NCBI GenBank assembly: GCA_027924645.1
Contig: BSBN01001149.1
Coordinates: 930,001 to 994,000 of the forward strand
DNA: 64,000 bases
Reading direction: 5' to 3'
Source: Cunninghamia lanceolata
Lineage: Eukaryota > Streptophyta > Pinopsida > Cupressales > Cupressaceae
A model generated the notes under the pieces. The model was given only the letters and a program-made list of their open reading frames with translations. It had not been told where the DNA came from and searched no databases. The translations under genes were made by a program, and so were the position numbers. This document shows, piece after piece, positions 11,469-23,872 of the stretch; position 1 is the stretch's first letter; each line of letters begins with the position of its first letter.

Positions 11469-13795
11469 TGTTAGACACACTAGGATACTACGAGGGGGGT
11501 GTGAATCAGTATCTACACAATTCTTCAAATTTAATAACTTCAACTTATCCAGAGCATATCAAAACTTAAGCATCACAACATTAACATGAGCATGAAGATT
11601 AACACAATGCACAACACATAACACTAGATATACATGGAAAACCCTAGAAGGGAAAAATCACAGTGAGGATTAACTCACAATATATGAAGCTCAAATAATA
11701 ACTTTGTTTTAGGGGCTTTAACCCAAGGAAGCTGCTACTCCCTAAGTAACTTTGATTTAGGGTCACTCCCAAGGAAGATTCTACTCCTTGATGACTTTGT
11801 TTTAGGGGCTTTAACCCAAGGAAGCAACTATTCTATAATCTGAGAACAAACTTAGAAATGATTACAGTATGACAATCTTTCAACTATCTGAAAACTGCCT
11901 TTGAAGCTCACACATGATGATTGCACTTCTGTCTCTTCACACTTTCCTTTGAAGATTTAATCATTCAGACACACTTATTACTTGATCACTATCTCAAATA
12001 AGTCTTCAAGTTGAATCTAGATAGCATCAACATCATCTACTCTTTCTCCCACAGTCGCACATCAATAATACATTTATTCTGCTTTTCTCTACTTGCGAAC
12101 CTTGTTTTTAAACTTGCAATGATACCCTTCACATTCAATTTGATGTCCTATTTATACATGATATTACATTTATTACATAGTTTGCTAGCTAGATAAAACA
12201 TGAAAAATATATTTACAGGTCAGCCATACAATATACAATATGAAACGTGTAGAAGATAGGTCTAATTAGGACAACACGTTACACCAACAGAAGACTCAAT
12301 CCTTGCAGACCCCAACACTTTCTTAACCAGGTCCAAAACATCCTTCATAGCTTCAAAAACCAAGGAGTTACCTCTGCACACTCCGCTCATTTGAAAATAC
12401 GATAGCTTTAAGGAAGACTCATGAAAACTTGAAGAATAACGACCATATCAACTAGGAAACCTTGTGCGGTACTAGAAACAAGAAAGATCTTCGTGAAACT
12501 CTTCCAGATGAGTCCACATGACTCATACAACATCTCCAAATACTTCTTTTCTACTGCACATCAAAGAGTTATGCCGCACACCTTCAATCATTAGCTTTGA
12601 GAGTACATTGTTATTCAGAACACATTGCAACATGCTGTCAATTGAAAAACTGAGCTGTAGACCACCAAGAAGCTTGAAATAGGAAAAAAAATATGAAATG
12701 CACATTCAAGAACATGTTCACAAAATCGCAAGGTCAATCATTTACTTCTAGAGGAATGTGGAGCATTCCAGTATAGGTCTTCAACACTACTTCATTCTGC
12801 CAAAGCATATACCGATACTTTATCAATAATAACTTTCACCGTGGAAGGAAAGATGGTCTCAAACTTTGGAAACAACACCTTTACTGCCCTCTGAATATAG
12901 ATCCAAAACTGCATATCCATATTTATAAACGTGGAGGAATGCGGAGCATTCCATTCACTTTTCATAATCACATTACACTGTCAGATCCTGAACCAGAACT
13001 CAGTCACTTTTCACTGCGCGAAAGAGCAAACACTCTGAAACTTAGGATTTAGCACATTTACATCATTCTCAACTTAACTCTTGAATCATAAGATCATATC
13101 TTCAAACTCAGAGGAATGCAAAGCATTCCATCATCATGCTTTCATAGAACTAACACTGTCTTCTAACTGTCAGCAGAAAAACATTCTTTTGATAATCAAA
13201 ACACCATGAAACTTGGAACATACATAAGATAACACTATACGAAGCTATGTTCCAAACCGCAAGCTCAATAGAAAGATAATGAAAATATGGAGCAATCTTC
13301 TGGATAGTCTTCAAAGAGAAAACATTCTAAAACAAGGACTGCCACCTTCTCCTAGAGGCCAAGTCTTCTTTGAATCACCATATGCAACTTAGGATCAGTA
13401 GGAATGATCATACAACATGCTTCAAATCAACAGGAGCACATCCTCATCATCAACAACACAATCAAATCTTCTAATGATCAGGCATCAAACTCAACTCTGA
13501 TTTGATTCATTAGCAACACAACTGATTCTTCTAATTCATACTGATCAGGCTTCAAACTCAACTTTGTTTTGATTCATTAGAAACACAATTGATTCTTCTA
13601 ATTGATACTGATCAGGCTTTAAAATCAACGCTGCTTTGATTAGGGATGTAACATTGAGCTTTCTCTTTCTTAGGAACATAACATCCAAATATGAACAGTC
13701 TCTTACTCTCATGATAGTGTTGACATCAGTGTATGAAATGTTGACATCAATGAATGCTGCTATGTTGACATCAATGCACACACATATGGCCAACA
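11469..13795 (-). repeat. Copia 5' LTR
   Basis: A 2,327-bp partner of the left LTR, with the same TATAAATA box (minus strand, 12,149-12,156), the same palindrome trio and the same 67-bp repeat. It is slightly shorter, mainly by loss of repeat units near its right end. It would drive transcription leftward into gag. Confidence 0.93.
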
Positions 13796-13850
13796 CTGTG
13801 ATCCAAAATGTTGATTACAAAAGTACTCTAAATTAAATTCATTTTGATAT
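13796..13850 (+). repeat. Repeat family X, copy C, right part
   Basis: GTGATCCAAAAT...CAAAAGTACTCTAAAT resumes the alignment with the reverse complement of 59,105-59,175 exactly where copy C was cut at 4,747. Similarity fades after about 13,850. Confidence 0.7.
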
Positions 13851-13981
13851 ATTTTTTCTTAATGCAATGAATAATGTGTAAAATGAAGCATTTTCACATG
13901 GAAGTTGACAAATGAAGTAAAATCAAGTCTAGAAAAATAAATAATTGGAAACTCCTTTATATTTTTTAGTCCATCTAGAGC

Positions 13982-14180
13982 ATTTTGGATAGCGTTGGAT
14001 ACTTTGAATGTGCTCATTGTTTTAGGGAAGCCAATAAATCTGGTGATTTTTTGGCAAACTTGGCCATTGACTAAGAGGAAGATTCAAAGGATTTTACCTC
14101 TGCTTCAGCTAATGAGAATCTTTCTTTAAGAAAAATCCTTCAAGATGACATGCCTTTTGAAAATCTTCATTCTAACCCCA
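13982..14180 (+). pseudogene. LINE RNase H domain remnant
   Basis: One frame reads ILDSVGYFECAHCFREANK followed by SGDFLANLAID and then a TAA stop, after which the frame stays open to HSNPI. The H-x-FRE-x-N-x-x-AD-x-LAN pattern is the end of the RNase H domain (RVT_3 type) that closes many plant LINE polyproteins; here the AD pair reads GD. No RT is found beside it, so this is a 3' fragment. It lies directly after repeat X. Confidence 0.6.
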
Positions 14181-14199
14181 TTTGAGGGGGTCTTATGAT

Positions 14200-15840
14200 A
14201 TATGTTTAATCCTTTGGCTGAATGATTATAGGTTCTCTTTTTGGAGCTTATTTTCTGATTACCTTCCAAATTAGGCCAACCCATGCCATATGTTTATCAT
14301 ATCTGTTAAGTGTGAAAAAGGTGAATGAAGAAGACTAGCATGAATTCTAGATCAAACCCTCTTCCACAATAACATTCAAGGACAAAACCAAGCCAAATCA
14401 CTACCAAATGGAGGTGGATTTAGCTACAGATTTTGTACTCAAGAGTGCTATGGAAAGATCTGATTTAATCAAGCCTTTTATCAAACCCTAGGTCAATCAA
14501 TGCACTAAACCCTAGATTTGCAAAGATCTGATTATAACAGAAGATGTACAACAGATATTGAGAAAACAATTTCACAAGAGTGATCAGGAAGATATCAGAA
14601 CCTATGTCCCGGAAGCTAGAATGTCAGAGGACTATTTCAAAACCACCCAAGTCCTGAAAGGTGGAATTTATAGAAACTGTAAACTGGAGAAATGATGTAG
14701 AGACTTCCTGATATCAAATCTGAAGTTAGCTAAGGCAGAAGGACAGTTTCAAAAGCGCCCAAGTCTTTTGCAGAGGAAAATTCTCGAAATGTCAGATCCC
14801 AAAACCATTTTCCTTACTTAGTCTTTCTATGTCTTCACTTTTTTGGAACTTGCACCTGTAACTCGCACACAAGAAGAAAATGGGTTTGGGGTTATGGTGT
14901 TTAGGGACTTGCCTCAGTCAAATCCTAGGATAGCATTCAAGCTTCCCAACACTGTTGTTTGATAGAGAGTGTGTGCCCTTGTATGGCAGAGGCTAAACAC
15001 AAATCAATATGATGGAATCAAATGATGATGAACACAAATGATATCACCTATATGATGAAACCCTTAGGAGGATGAATGCTCTTCAACTCATAAGGAGAGA
15101 TAGATGATAACTTCAAACCTGCAACAACACATAATGACAATACAAATTTGCTCTAGAATCACAATGAATGCTTTAAATGCTCTTTACTCCAATGCTTCAT
15201 GTTTTCTATCTCCATCTAGGTTCATAATGAATTCAAAAACACACTTATATATGTTTTCCTGATAACATTCGTTAAATTAACCAAAAGAGCTGACAAGGAG
15301 AAACCCTTTTAAAGGTCTTATGCTAACATGCAATTAAATTTGCCCCAACCAATCAAGGAGGACTTGGGCATGGGCGCCCAAGTTCCAAGGCACCTTTTTG
15401 GTCTGGGGTAAGGCTAAGCATGGGCCCCTTGTTCCCAATTTGTATTGATTTCAGGGGATTTTGCATCGGGATGAGTATTTAGAATGTATAATGTAATCAC
15501 GGGGACCTAGGAGCTAAACAAGGAGGTAAAAAGGTATGTGTCCACTTTTTACTCCATAACAATATCATAATTGCATTGCTTTGTCCTTGCTCTCCCAAGC
15601 ACATGTGAAGTTAATTTTTAAATGAGGGAGATCTTATTTGGCCTTTCTCACCAAATATCATTATTATTCAGCACTACCTCTACTATATTTTCATAGCAAC
15701 TTGGGCTTACTCATGAAAATGAGGTAATTAATTAGATATTTATTGTCCATTTGCTTTTTGGATGGATATGTGACTATATATCACCATTTTTGGATTCATT
15801 CAACCCATTTCTTTGCTCATATATTGATGTTGTTCTTGTT
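14200..15840. other. Intergenic, nothing recognised
   Basis: No open frame or known repeat could be supported. The sequence is of mixed composition, less AT-rich than its neighbours around 14,300-15,000, with several direct words such as AACCCTAG. It may be retroelement leader or LTR sequence, but no partner copy is present. Confidence 0.3.
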
Positions 15841-15849
15841 GTCACTGTG

Positions 15850-16670
15850 AAGATGAAGGAGGTTCAAAAGAACAAAATGATTTATATCCAGCCTTAGAAG
15901 TGGGAGCCATCATAAAATTGGATTCTACGACTCTATCAAAGATGCCCATGTGTTCGATTTTGAGTGCCCAAGAGTGGAGTATGCAATCCACATGGTTGTG
16001 GGTGACGAGCTGATGATGGATTTTCCAAGGGTTCTCCAATTTTTAAAGGTTGTATCTATTTTTATTTTCAATATTATGGATGTGGTTCAAGAATTTGAGT
16101 TCATAGAATTGCTTGTCTTTTATGTTTATGACTGTCTTCTTCTAGAGGATAAGTTTCGTTAAGCAATTCAGGATTATCATATGTTTGTTGGTTCAACATT
16201 GATTGGTGCCTCTTCTCCCTTAAGAAGCTTACAGATGAGCCTTATATTTCCTATGTCTATCATGCTATGCAAAATGGAATTCTCAACGACTGTGTTTTGG
16301 TACTGAAGAATGCTCTCAAATCCAATAAGTTTCAATTGGACAATGCTTTGTCTTCTAAAGCAAGAGAGGTTTAAATAATGCCATTTGGTTCCTTCAACAT
16401 CATGCCCCAGACCAAGCTCCTTATTCTCCTCTAGTTGTTATGCCTACTATTGCAGTTTTCCTAGCCCCCAGAAGGGGGTGAATGTTCTTCTACTAACAGT
16501 TAAATGTCTCCTCATGTTTTGTTTGGTTCTTTGTTCTTTTTGGCATTTGTAGCATTCTATTTTGTCTCTGCATATCTAACTGCTTTGGTGATCTCTTTTG
16601 TCTCTATGATCTTGTTTATGAATTATGTTTTGTAACCTACTCTTATTATAGAAATAAAATTATAGGTGTT
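15850..16670 (+). pseudogene. Frameshifted unidentified ORF relic with poly(A)-like tail
   Basis: Open pieces in different frames can be followed in order: GFYDSIKDAHVFDFECPRVE and IHMVVGDELMMDFPRVLQF near 15,920-16,050, then KKLTDEPYISYVYHAMQNG near 16,220-16,280, then LNNAIWFLQHHAPDQAPYS near 16,370-16,430. A T-rich tail and AATAAA-like signal (16,640-16,660) follow. The family was not recognised. The pattern fits a retroposon-encoded protein or processed pseudogene; both are guesses. Confidence 0.35.
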
Positions 16671-16679
16671 TTATCATCG

Positions 16680-18448
16680 TTTATAAAAAAACTTGGCCAT
16701 AGTCTAAACATGTTTACCATGAAGAGAACCCAATGGAAAAAATCATATATTTACACAGCCATCTACAACCAATTCTATATTTATTCATGAGGGTTTCTCT
16801 GCCCCATGCAAGTATAGCTTCAACAAAACTTTAGAACAAGCCAATAGGGAGAGAATGCTCTCCACCCATCCATTATGGTGTCATTAGACCATAAGAAGTC
16901 CTGGCCATCCCCTGAGCCAGAAGAACTGTCAAGAACCCAACACAACAATAATATGCAAACAAATAAAGAGTGAAACAAACACAGGGGTAAACACGTAGTC
17001 CACAATCTCATGGGATTTGCTCTCAAACCCTTCTCATATTCAATGGGACACAATTATCCATCTACTTCACATAAGCTAATAAGCCCCCCTAGGTACTTGC
17101 CTTGAGGCTATTTTCACCCACACACCAAGAAAGTGACCTTTCTAATACAATTAAAAATCCCTTATAAGTGCAAATCCAAGTTTGCAACTTAATGGGATTC
17201 ACATCCCTTAAAACCTACCTAAAACACCCCTAACACATGATTCCTAACAAATTAACCCAAAGATTAAACACTACAACTTATCACAAGGGGAACCTTCGTC
17301 ACATTAATCCACATGTTAATTCACTAAGGAAAACAAGATTTCATCAAGTTAAGTAGTTAAATTTAGGATTTTGACAATTCTTCCATTCTCCCATTGACAA
17401 TTTATTCCTACACATTCATCACAACATTGATATGTACAATATACACATGGTCGAAACAACTTAATCATAAATAATCATGCTGACTTTCTAATTTTATTAG
17501 CATCAAAATACTCATTTCAACCAACATTAATTCATATATATGATATCCCACTTAATTCACCAAACTAACTGAATTATCATTTCAAGAATAATCTAATCAT
17601 AGGAGCTAGATTTACCATCTCATTATTTTATCTAATTTATATTTGACCCACTGCATATTACAAGGGTTCCTATCAACAAGATACTAACCTCATATAATTT
17701 ACCATATTCACTTACTTGTATTTCTCCTTTAACATGGTTAGTGTTGTTATCACTCGACTTCATTTGTGTTTAATTAGCTGTCAATCCTCTCAAGCCACTT
17801 GAAATTAAATTCAATCACATGAGATCACAAATCCAATCTTAATAAAATTAGGTAACCATTCAATTTGCTATTTAATAGAGTAAAACAAACAATATGAAAT
17901 TTATGAGCTAGAGTTATAAGATTCAATACATAATCATTAGAATAGCAACATTACTAGAGTGTTAGGAATACCATTAGTGTTACAAGAGTCAATGATCTCC
18001 CACCAAATATAATCAAGAGACATATTCAATTCCTATCATGAGCACACACATTCACAACATGGTATCTAGAGAGAGTTATTCAAAAAGGTTCACCAAAGCC
18101 AATTATACCAACACTATACTAGGACCAAAGTCACAAGTTCCATCGACTAATTTGACTAGCTAGAAAATTAGGGTCCACCCCAATGGACAAAGGTGCTACA
18201 ATAGACATAGGTAAGGTTGGGCCTTACAATAACACAACCATTATTTCTTTAAACAATTAAATATATGCTTTCCTTTTGCTTGTGTAGCATGTTTCCTTCC
18301 ACTATGTGTAAGATTTAGTGTATTAGTTATGTCATCTAGGCTTCCCTTCATTAGGTCCCCAGGTAATAGCTATGTCACTTTCACCCATACATGCATGGGC
18401 ATGATGTCATATGTCACCTCATCCTTGTACGCATTGATGTTAAAACTC
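16680..18448. other. Intergenic, possible LTR remnant
   Basis: No gene recognised. Around 18,180-18,240 there is a phrase ending GGTTGGGCCTTACAATAAC, similar in style to plant gypsy LTR ends, but no matching left end or partner LTR was found. Confidence 0.25.
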
Positions 18449-18722
18449 ACTAGGGATAGGGAATGTGGAATCTTGGTATTGGGAATGGTTCTATTAAAAT
18501 CAAGGCTAATAAACAATTTGAATATGTATGTATAATTGCAGATAAGGATAAGCACATAGAATGTTTGTAAGTGAGAGTGATGAAGATGGATGGGGATCAA
18601 GGAAGGAGATTAACTTAGCACAAAAGTGTGTCACATGTCACTATATAATTATATTGAGGCATTCTCTCAAAATGGGCCCAAAATTGAACGGGAATTGACA
18701 TGGGTATGCAAATTTCACCATT
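18449..18722. repeat. Diverged copy of the Penelope 5'-flank repeat
   Basis: Shares ordered blocks with 30,505-31,073, 34,022-34,360 and 62,805-63,120. These include GGGAATGT(A/G)GAATCT, GTAAGTGAGAGTGA, ATTCTCTCAAAATG and GGGAATTGACATGG. It is the most diverged of the four copies and has no Penelope ORF next to it. Confidence 0.75.
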
Positions 18723-20400
18723 CCATTTTCTCCCCACTTTAAGGTGCATGTGAATCCTAAATGAACATTTATTTCAAAGTAGATGTGCACTCAAAAACAT
18801 GCATGTAAAGTATATATTTAGGCATAAAAATAATTCTAAGGTCCATGTAAAGTAATGGACCCAAATGATTACCTTGATTTGCTCCTCCTTGGCATGTGTG
18901 CTCCATGGAAACCTACAAAATAGAGAAAACTATGCAATGAATAGGTTATGTCTCACAGGTGGAATAGGCCCAATTTACAAACTTGCTTTGATTGTCTAGG
19001 AAAACCAAAAAAGTTAAGAGTAGGGTTGGTAAATTTTGCCTATATGGAAAGTGGAGTGGCATATTGGGTGTTGCCATGTCATTTGATCAAAATATGGCAT
19101 ATCAAGCAATATCATGTCATGTAATCAAGCTTTGTCTAGACATGGTACGAGTCTTTGTATCAATACTTGTAACTATCTAAAAGATCAACAAAGGAGCATT
19201 AGTGATAGGATATGCCTCACCTTCAATTGGTTGCATCCATTAGATGTAAGGAATTATGGGAGAGGGAAAATATAAAACATGAAAAGTAATTATGAGCTAA
19301 GCATATAAGACTATAAATCATGTCAAATAATGAGTATCATGAATACATTATGTAACAAGTAGGACATATAGGATGATAAGTGTGAAAACAAATGGACTAG
19401 AGATAAATGTCAAGGTAAAGGTTACCCCCAAAATGGGCAGATAGAAATGTGAGAATGGTCGTAGAGGCACAATTCAAGTGATATGGGGGCATGGTTTCCT
19501 CAATGTGGCTCTTAGTACATGAAAAGGGATGTGAGCACACATAATAGGATAGGGGAAGGTATGATGCCCCTAATGTGGTAGGATAGCTCAAGAAGCATGA
19601 TAGGGCAATGTGAGTGCAAATGAGGGAAACATGATGCCCCCAATGTATAAGATGATGTAGAAATGAAGGGAAAATGTGCCTAACATAAGGATGTAAGCAC
19701 TAAGCATAGGCACACAAGAGCAAGCTAGGCCTAATGATAAGGTTCATAAATAGTGAGGTAGGAAAAACATATTGTCTGAGTATGGTAAAAGTCATAAGTA
19801 TAAGCATCGAGTAATCAAAGTAAAACATAAGCTTGTAGGGGATGGGGTCATAAGCATACAAGCATGAAAAGTATACACAAACTATCATGGTAAAAAGCAA
19901 TCATAAGGACACATACCAACCATAAAAGTAGGAAACAAGGAAAATTAGAAAATCAAGTGCCAATCATGAGGCACATGAGAGCAATGTGCCAAAGAGAAGT
20001 ATAAAGGATCAAGAAGTCAAGAAAGCAAAATGCCCCCAAGTGGGGAAAGGAAAGTATGAACAAGATATAGAAGGTGAAATGAACATGTAAAACACAACAA
20101 CAAGGCATAATAAAAAAGGCCAAAAGTAATCAATAAAACGATAAAATGAAAACATGAAATATAGGTATTAAAGTATATGAGATGCTCATGTATCATTGAA
20201 TGAACTTAGGAGGATTGTTGTCATCCTCCAAAAGATCATTAACATCCAACAAGTGTCATCATATTTCTCTTCATTTATTCTAACCTCTCATTCTTTTTAA
20301 CTTTCCTTTTCTATTGTAGTGTTTCTTGTTGATAATCCTTTGTACATGGGACAAACACATTTTCAATGGATGACATGCTAGACATTTCTTTCTTAACCCA
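18723..20400. other. Intergenic, retroelement-like spacer
   Basis: No gene recognised. ATGCCCC(C/T)AA(T/G)T words recur at about 19,563, 19,631 and 20,031 in otherwise A-rich DNA. It may be the 3' side of the gypsy relic that follows, but no LTR pair was found. Confidence 0.25.
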
Positions 20401-20418
20401 CACTTCTTGCTTCTTTAC

Positions 20419-21080
20419 CTATGGTTGTGGAGAAATAATTGGCATTTGATGCACCACAACACTTTTCTTTGGCATCCAAGTAGTCTTTTTAGTATGAAAT
20501 TTTGGTTTTTCTGTCCCTTTAGTTGCTTTTGTCTCTTTCTTTGGTTCATGACTTAATTGTTCATTGTGAGGCTCTTTATGCTTTTCTTTTGTTCTTGTTG
20601 TGCAAATAACTTCATGGAGATCTATTTCAACTTCATATGGAGGTTCTTTTGGAGTTTGAATGTAAGTACCTAAGATGAAATGGTTCAACTCTACATTATG
20701 TTCATATGTATCTCTTGGAATCTTGACAATTCTTCTTTTATGAACCAATTTTATGCATATATGTGCAACTGAAGGTACTAGTTTTAACATTCTAGCCATG
20801 GTCTACCACGTAGTATGGAAAATCTATCCAACAAAGGAATACCATGGCATAAGATTTATACTTCTTCAGGTCCAAGTTTAAGTGGTAAGATGACACAAAC
20901 TAAAGTATTTTCCAATAATCCATTTGTCATCTTTATGGAGACTCTCGAATGGGCATAAGAATTGGGATTTCTAAGATGGTGATGGATGAGGAACTCCTCT
21001 GTGCATATGTTATATTGGTTTGTTACATCAACAGTAATATCACCAATAACATGATCACGTATTTCTCTTAAGATATACAA
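20419..21080 (-). pseudogene. Ty3/gypsy protease-region relic
   Basis: Two open pieces (20,856-21,080 and 20,419-20,799) join across a stop or frameshift. The first ends in TNGLLENTLVCVILPLKLG. The second begins MARMLKLVPSVAH and continues CIKLVHKRRIVKIP. This pattern recalls the end of the aspartic protease domain in Tat/Ogre-like gypsy polyproteins, where a GRPW...VPSTLHQ segment precedes a K-x-VKI stretch. A basic, Lys-rich tail follows. No RT is found downstream, so the element is truncated. Confidence 0.45.
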
Positions 21081-21286
21081 TGGCCATAGTGATTATTTTG
21101 TGGCACTTTTGCCTCAAAAAATGTAACTAGAAAAGAGGGAGGAGAAGAAGATGTAGCATTACTGTTAATTGTTCTCACAAAAGCAAGAGTATTTGATGTA
21201 TTCTTAGACTCAAAATGATCATAGCATTATTATCCTTATGAGTATCCCTCATAGTAATTTTATCACGTGCCTCTATATTATTTGTA

Positions 21287-21649
21287 TTATTTAGAAAAAA
21301 GATTAGTGTAAATACCAAATTGCCTATTAGTAGATGCAACCAAAGGATTTTCATTATCATTGACACCTTCTACATGAATCATGGGGTTGTCTATAAGATC
21401 TCGTACCTTATGTTTGAAACCCACACATGATTGTGTATAGTGTCCCTTAACTCTACAAAAGTTACAATATGCTTGCTCTTTATAACCTCTAGCTTGTGGT
21501 TTGTTTGGATATAATGGACAAATTGGGGGAAGGGTAATAAAGTTAGTGCTTAATAAGCTTTGTAGCACATTGTTCAAGGATTCTTTCCGCTTAGTAAACT
21601 TCTTAGGAGCAAATTGTTTACAAAATGAAAAAGTAGATGTAGTAGCCAC
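21287..21649 (-). pseudogene. Ty3/gypsy gag zinc-knuckle segment
   Basis: The 120-residue frame contains YCNFCRVKGHYTQSC, a CCHC knuckle (C-x2-C-x4-H-x4-C), followed by GFKHKVRDLIDNPMI. In Tat/Athila-type elements the knuckle is likewise followed by LK-x-x-I-x-DLID. It lies between the gag core on the right and the protease region on the left, so the element runs on the minus strand. Confidence 0.6.
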
Positions 21650-21655
21650 TTAACT

Positions 21656-21697
21656 AATATAGATATCTTAAATACATCTATCTAAAAAATACCAAGA
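21656..21697. repeat. Inverted repeat arm (pair at 23,725-23,765)
   Basis: ATAGATATCTTAAATACATC and its continuation are nearly the reverse complement of 23,725-23,765. The arms enclose about 2.1 kb that includes the SINE and the coiled-coil ORF. Confidence 0.5.
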
Positions 21698-21797
21698 AAT
21701 ATCAATTTCGAGCTATTTTATTTACTTAAGACTTACTATATTTTACTTTATAACTATTTTATTTACTACTCTAGAAATATCAATTTTGACCTATTTT

Positions 21798-22095
21798 TTT
21801 AAAAAAGGGAATGCGCCTGGTAAACTTTTTAACGTGACTAGTGACGCTGGTGCGACATGCCCTCCGGCTCCACAGGAACACTTTTGCTTGGAGCTATGAA
21901 CTGGTGAGGCCACAACACGGGGGACCTCATCCCCTAGCATGAACACTTGCATTAACACTGCAAGTTCAAACCCGCGAGCTCGTTGGCCCAGCGAAGGCGT
22001 AAAGCCTGTGAGCTGGTTGGCTTAGCGGGGGTTTGAACCCTGGTGGCCACCACTACAACCGAGTGACTTAACCACTGAACCACGCCCTTAATGGC
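21798..22095 (-). mobile_element. tRNA-derived SINE, older copy
   Basis: Read on the minus strand it starts with a tRNA-like head, GTGGTTCAGTGGTTAAGTC (A box) and GGTTCAAACCCC (B box), and ends in GCGCATTCCC followed by an A-rich tail. It is the same family as 59,333-59,619 in the opposite orientation. Flanks AATTTTGACCTATTTT (21,782-21,797) and AATATTGAGCTATTTT (22,096-22,111) match at 14 of 16 positions, so they are a decayed target duplication. No ORF; mobilisation would need a LINE in trans. Confidence 0.85.
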
Positions 22096-22150
22096 AATAT
22101 TGAGCTATTTTATTTACTTAAGTGCTATTTTATTTTATTTTAGAATTATT

Positions 22151-22282
22151 TTTATTTACTACATACATACATGGACACATAAATTTTAATTTTTAGTTAA
22201 GAATTATTTATTTTATCTATATATAGACAACATTTACTTTATTTTAATTGAAGAGCTATTTTATTTTTCAATAGTAATGCAA
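22151..22282. repeat. Direct repeat arm (pair at 23,764-23,872)
   Basis: Both arms contain GGACACATAA(A/G)TTTTA(A/G)TTTTTAGTT and end in GAAGAGCTATTTTA. They flank the coiled-coil ORF segment about 1.6 kb apart. Confidence 0.6.
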
Positions 22283-22689
22283 TAAATCATACAAACCATG
22301 CCCAAATTTTTAAAAGTTAAACCAAAATAAATTATTTACTTTTACTTTTATTTCAAGAGTTGTTTTTATTTTCTATACAAATATCATTTTGAATATCTTT
22401 CTAAAGTACTTAACAGATTTATGAATAGTAACTAAATAGATAAGAAAAGTCATAGACACTATTTATTTTAACATTTACTCAAGAACTAAAACTAAAACAA
22501 GTAAATAAAATAAAATAAATCTTAAGTATAAAAATAGCTCTTCAAAATAATATAAATAAAAAAAATATATACACTCGATAATGGGACAGATCAATAAACA
22601 CATTCATAAACATGAGTGATTGATAGACAGGTAGCGCATGTAAGGTGACAGAGGTAATTATGTATATGAAAGGGTGAGTCTGGCAAGAT

Positions 22690-23722
22690 GTTATGAATGA
22701 TTGTTGGTATTGGCTTTACATGCCACTTTTATTCTTTCACCACCATTTGGAAATCTAGAGCAATAAACCATGGCATCTGGTAGCAGAGAAGGGAAATTGT
22801 AGGGTGAGATGGCAACCAAGGAAGACGTCAAGGGGAAGAGAGTGGTCTCGGGAGTCCCAAGACAGAGGTTGAGAAGAAAGGGTGGTAGCTGGATGGTTGG
22901 AGGGAAAATGATGGTTAAGGAGAAACCAGAAAGGAAGGTTGGGGTTAGGAAGAGGGAGAAAAGGATTTCTGGGGAGGAGGCAATGGCAAGATTCATCAAT
23001 GAATTGAAGGAGATTAAAACTCTGGTGTTGAGGGAATGGCTGGGTAGGTTATTGAAATTGGAAAAAGAGGTGGATGGGGAAGAAGGTGTCCACATACGTT
23101 CAACAATGGCTAATCTGCTTCTTGACCCAGGAAGCACTCGGGGCCGTTGGAATGTTTTTGGTGCAACTCAATCGTTAACAGTGGCTACAATGCTATCAAT
23201 TGCGTCATCTTCTATGTTGATTCATGAGGACATGATAGAGGTGACTCAACAGGTGGAGGCAAATACGAAGGTGGTGATGGGTCATATACATGACATTTAG
23301 GAAATGCAACTTGATACTAGGGTGGTCTTGGAGAAAATTGCAGACAAATTGTAGGTTCCACTATCGAAACACCCTCGCTCTTCCTTCTCATGTGGGTGTG
23401 ACTCAAATAATGATGTGGTGGATCTCGATGGTGAAGACCATGTGTAGGGTATGTTAGTGTATATGTTTTTGTATATTTTTTGTTCAAGTTTTTAAAGCTT
23501 GTGTAAATTGCTCAAATCCTATTAAGATAGTAGGTTAGAATGAATAGATATTGCTGGGAAGATAAAAGGGTATAATGGGTAGTTGTTATATGGTGAAGAA
23601 TATGTCATTACAGGGTTTAAAATCACATGTTTCCTTTCTAGACATTGGGTGAAAGCTCTATTTTTTTGGTATAGGTTCCAGGTCCTTATAAAACCAGGTT
23701 ATATTATATATATATATATATC
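22690..23722 (+). pseudogene. Unidentified coiled-coil ORF with retroposon-like tail
   Basis: The frame at 22,809-23,300 (163 residues) is very basic at first (RRKGG, KEKPERKVGVRKREKR), then charged and helical (FINELKEIKTLVLREWLG). After its stop the sequence continues towards VVDLDGEDHV near 23,440. A T-rich tail, the phrase GGTTCCAGGTCCTTATAAAACCAGG (22 or so bases near 23,670-23,694) and an AT dinucleotide run follow. The tail layout is like that of a non-LTR retroposon. The protein family was not recognised. It interrupts the gypsy relic. Confidence 0.4.
23699..23722. repeat. AT-dinucleotide microsatellite
   Basis: A run of TA dinucleotides closes the putative retroposon tail. Confidence 0.85.
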
Positions 23723-23724
23723 CG

Positions 23725-23765
23725 TGTGTTTTTTAAATAGATGTAATTAAGATATCTATACTAGT
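23725..23765. repeat. Inverted repeat arm (pair at 21,656-21,697)
   Basis: Complement of the left arm over about 35 positions with a few changes. It overlaps the start of the right direct-repeat arm. Confidence 0.5.
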
Positions 23766-23872
23766 ATTTATTACGTATATGTGGACACATAAGTTTTAGT
23801 TTTTAGTTCAATTATTTTATTTTATGTACATAGTTTACTTTATGTTTATTTGAAGAGCTATTTTACTTTTGG
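23764..23872. repeat. Direct repeat arm (pair at 22,151-22,282)
   Basis: Second arm of the direct repeat described at 22,151. Similarity is clear but with several indels. Confidence 0.6.

Larger units (their letters stand above)
4748..13795 (-). mobile_element. Ty1/copia LTR retrotransposon, complete but inactivated
   Basis: A 9.05-kb element on the minus strand with two LTRs (TG...CA ends), a PBS inside the right LTR and a PPT inside the left LTR. Domain order gag, protease, integrase, reverse transcriptase, RNase H is that of Ty1/copia. It is flanked by GTGTG (4,743-4,747) and CTGTG (13,796-13,800), a 5-bp target duplication with one change. The flanks rejoin into one copy of repeat X, which confirms the boundaries. 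The LTRs differ at 15 of 120 positions in a sample (5,581-5,700 against its partner), so the insertion is old. Stops and a frameshift break gag-pol, so it cannot be autonomous as it stands. Confidence 0.95.

Noticed and set aside
22691..23137. 148-residue minus-strand open frame
   Set aside because: Antisense to the better-supported plus-strand frame, with a composition (Pro/Ser/Leu) typical of the complement of a basic coding region.
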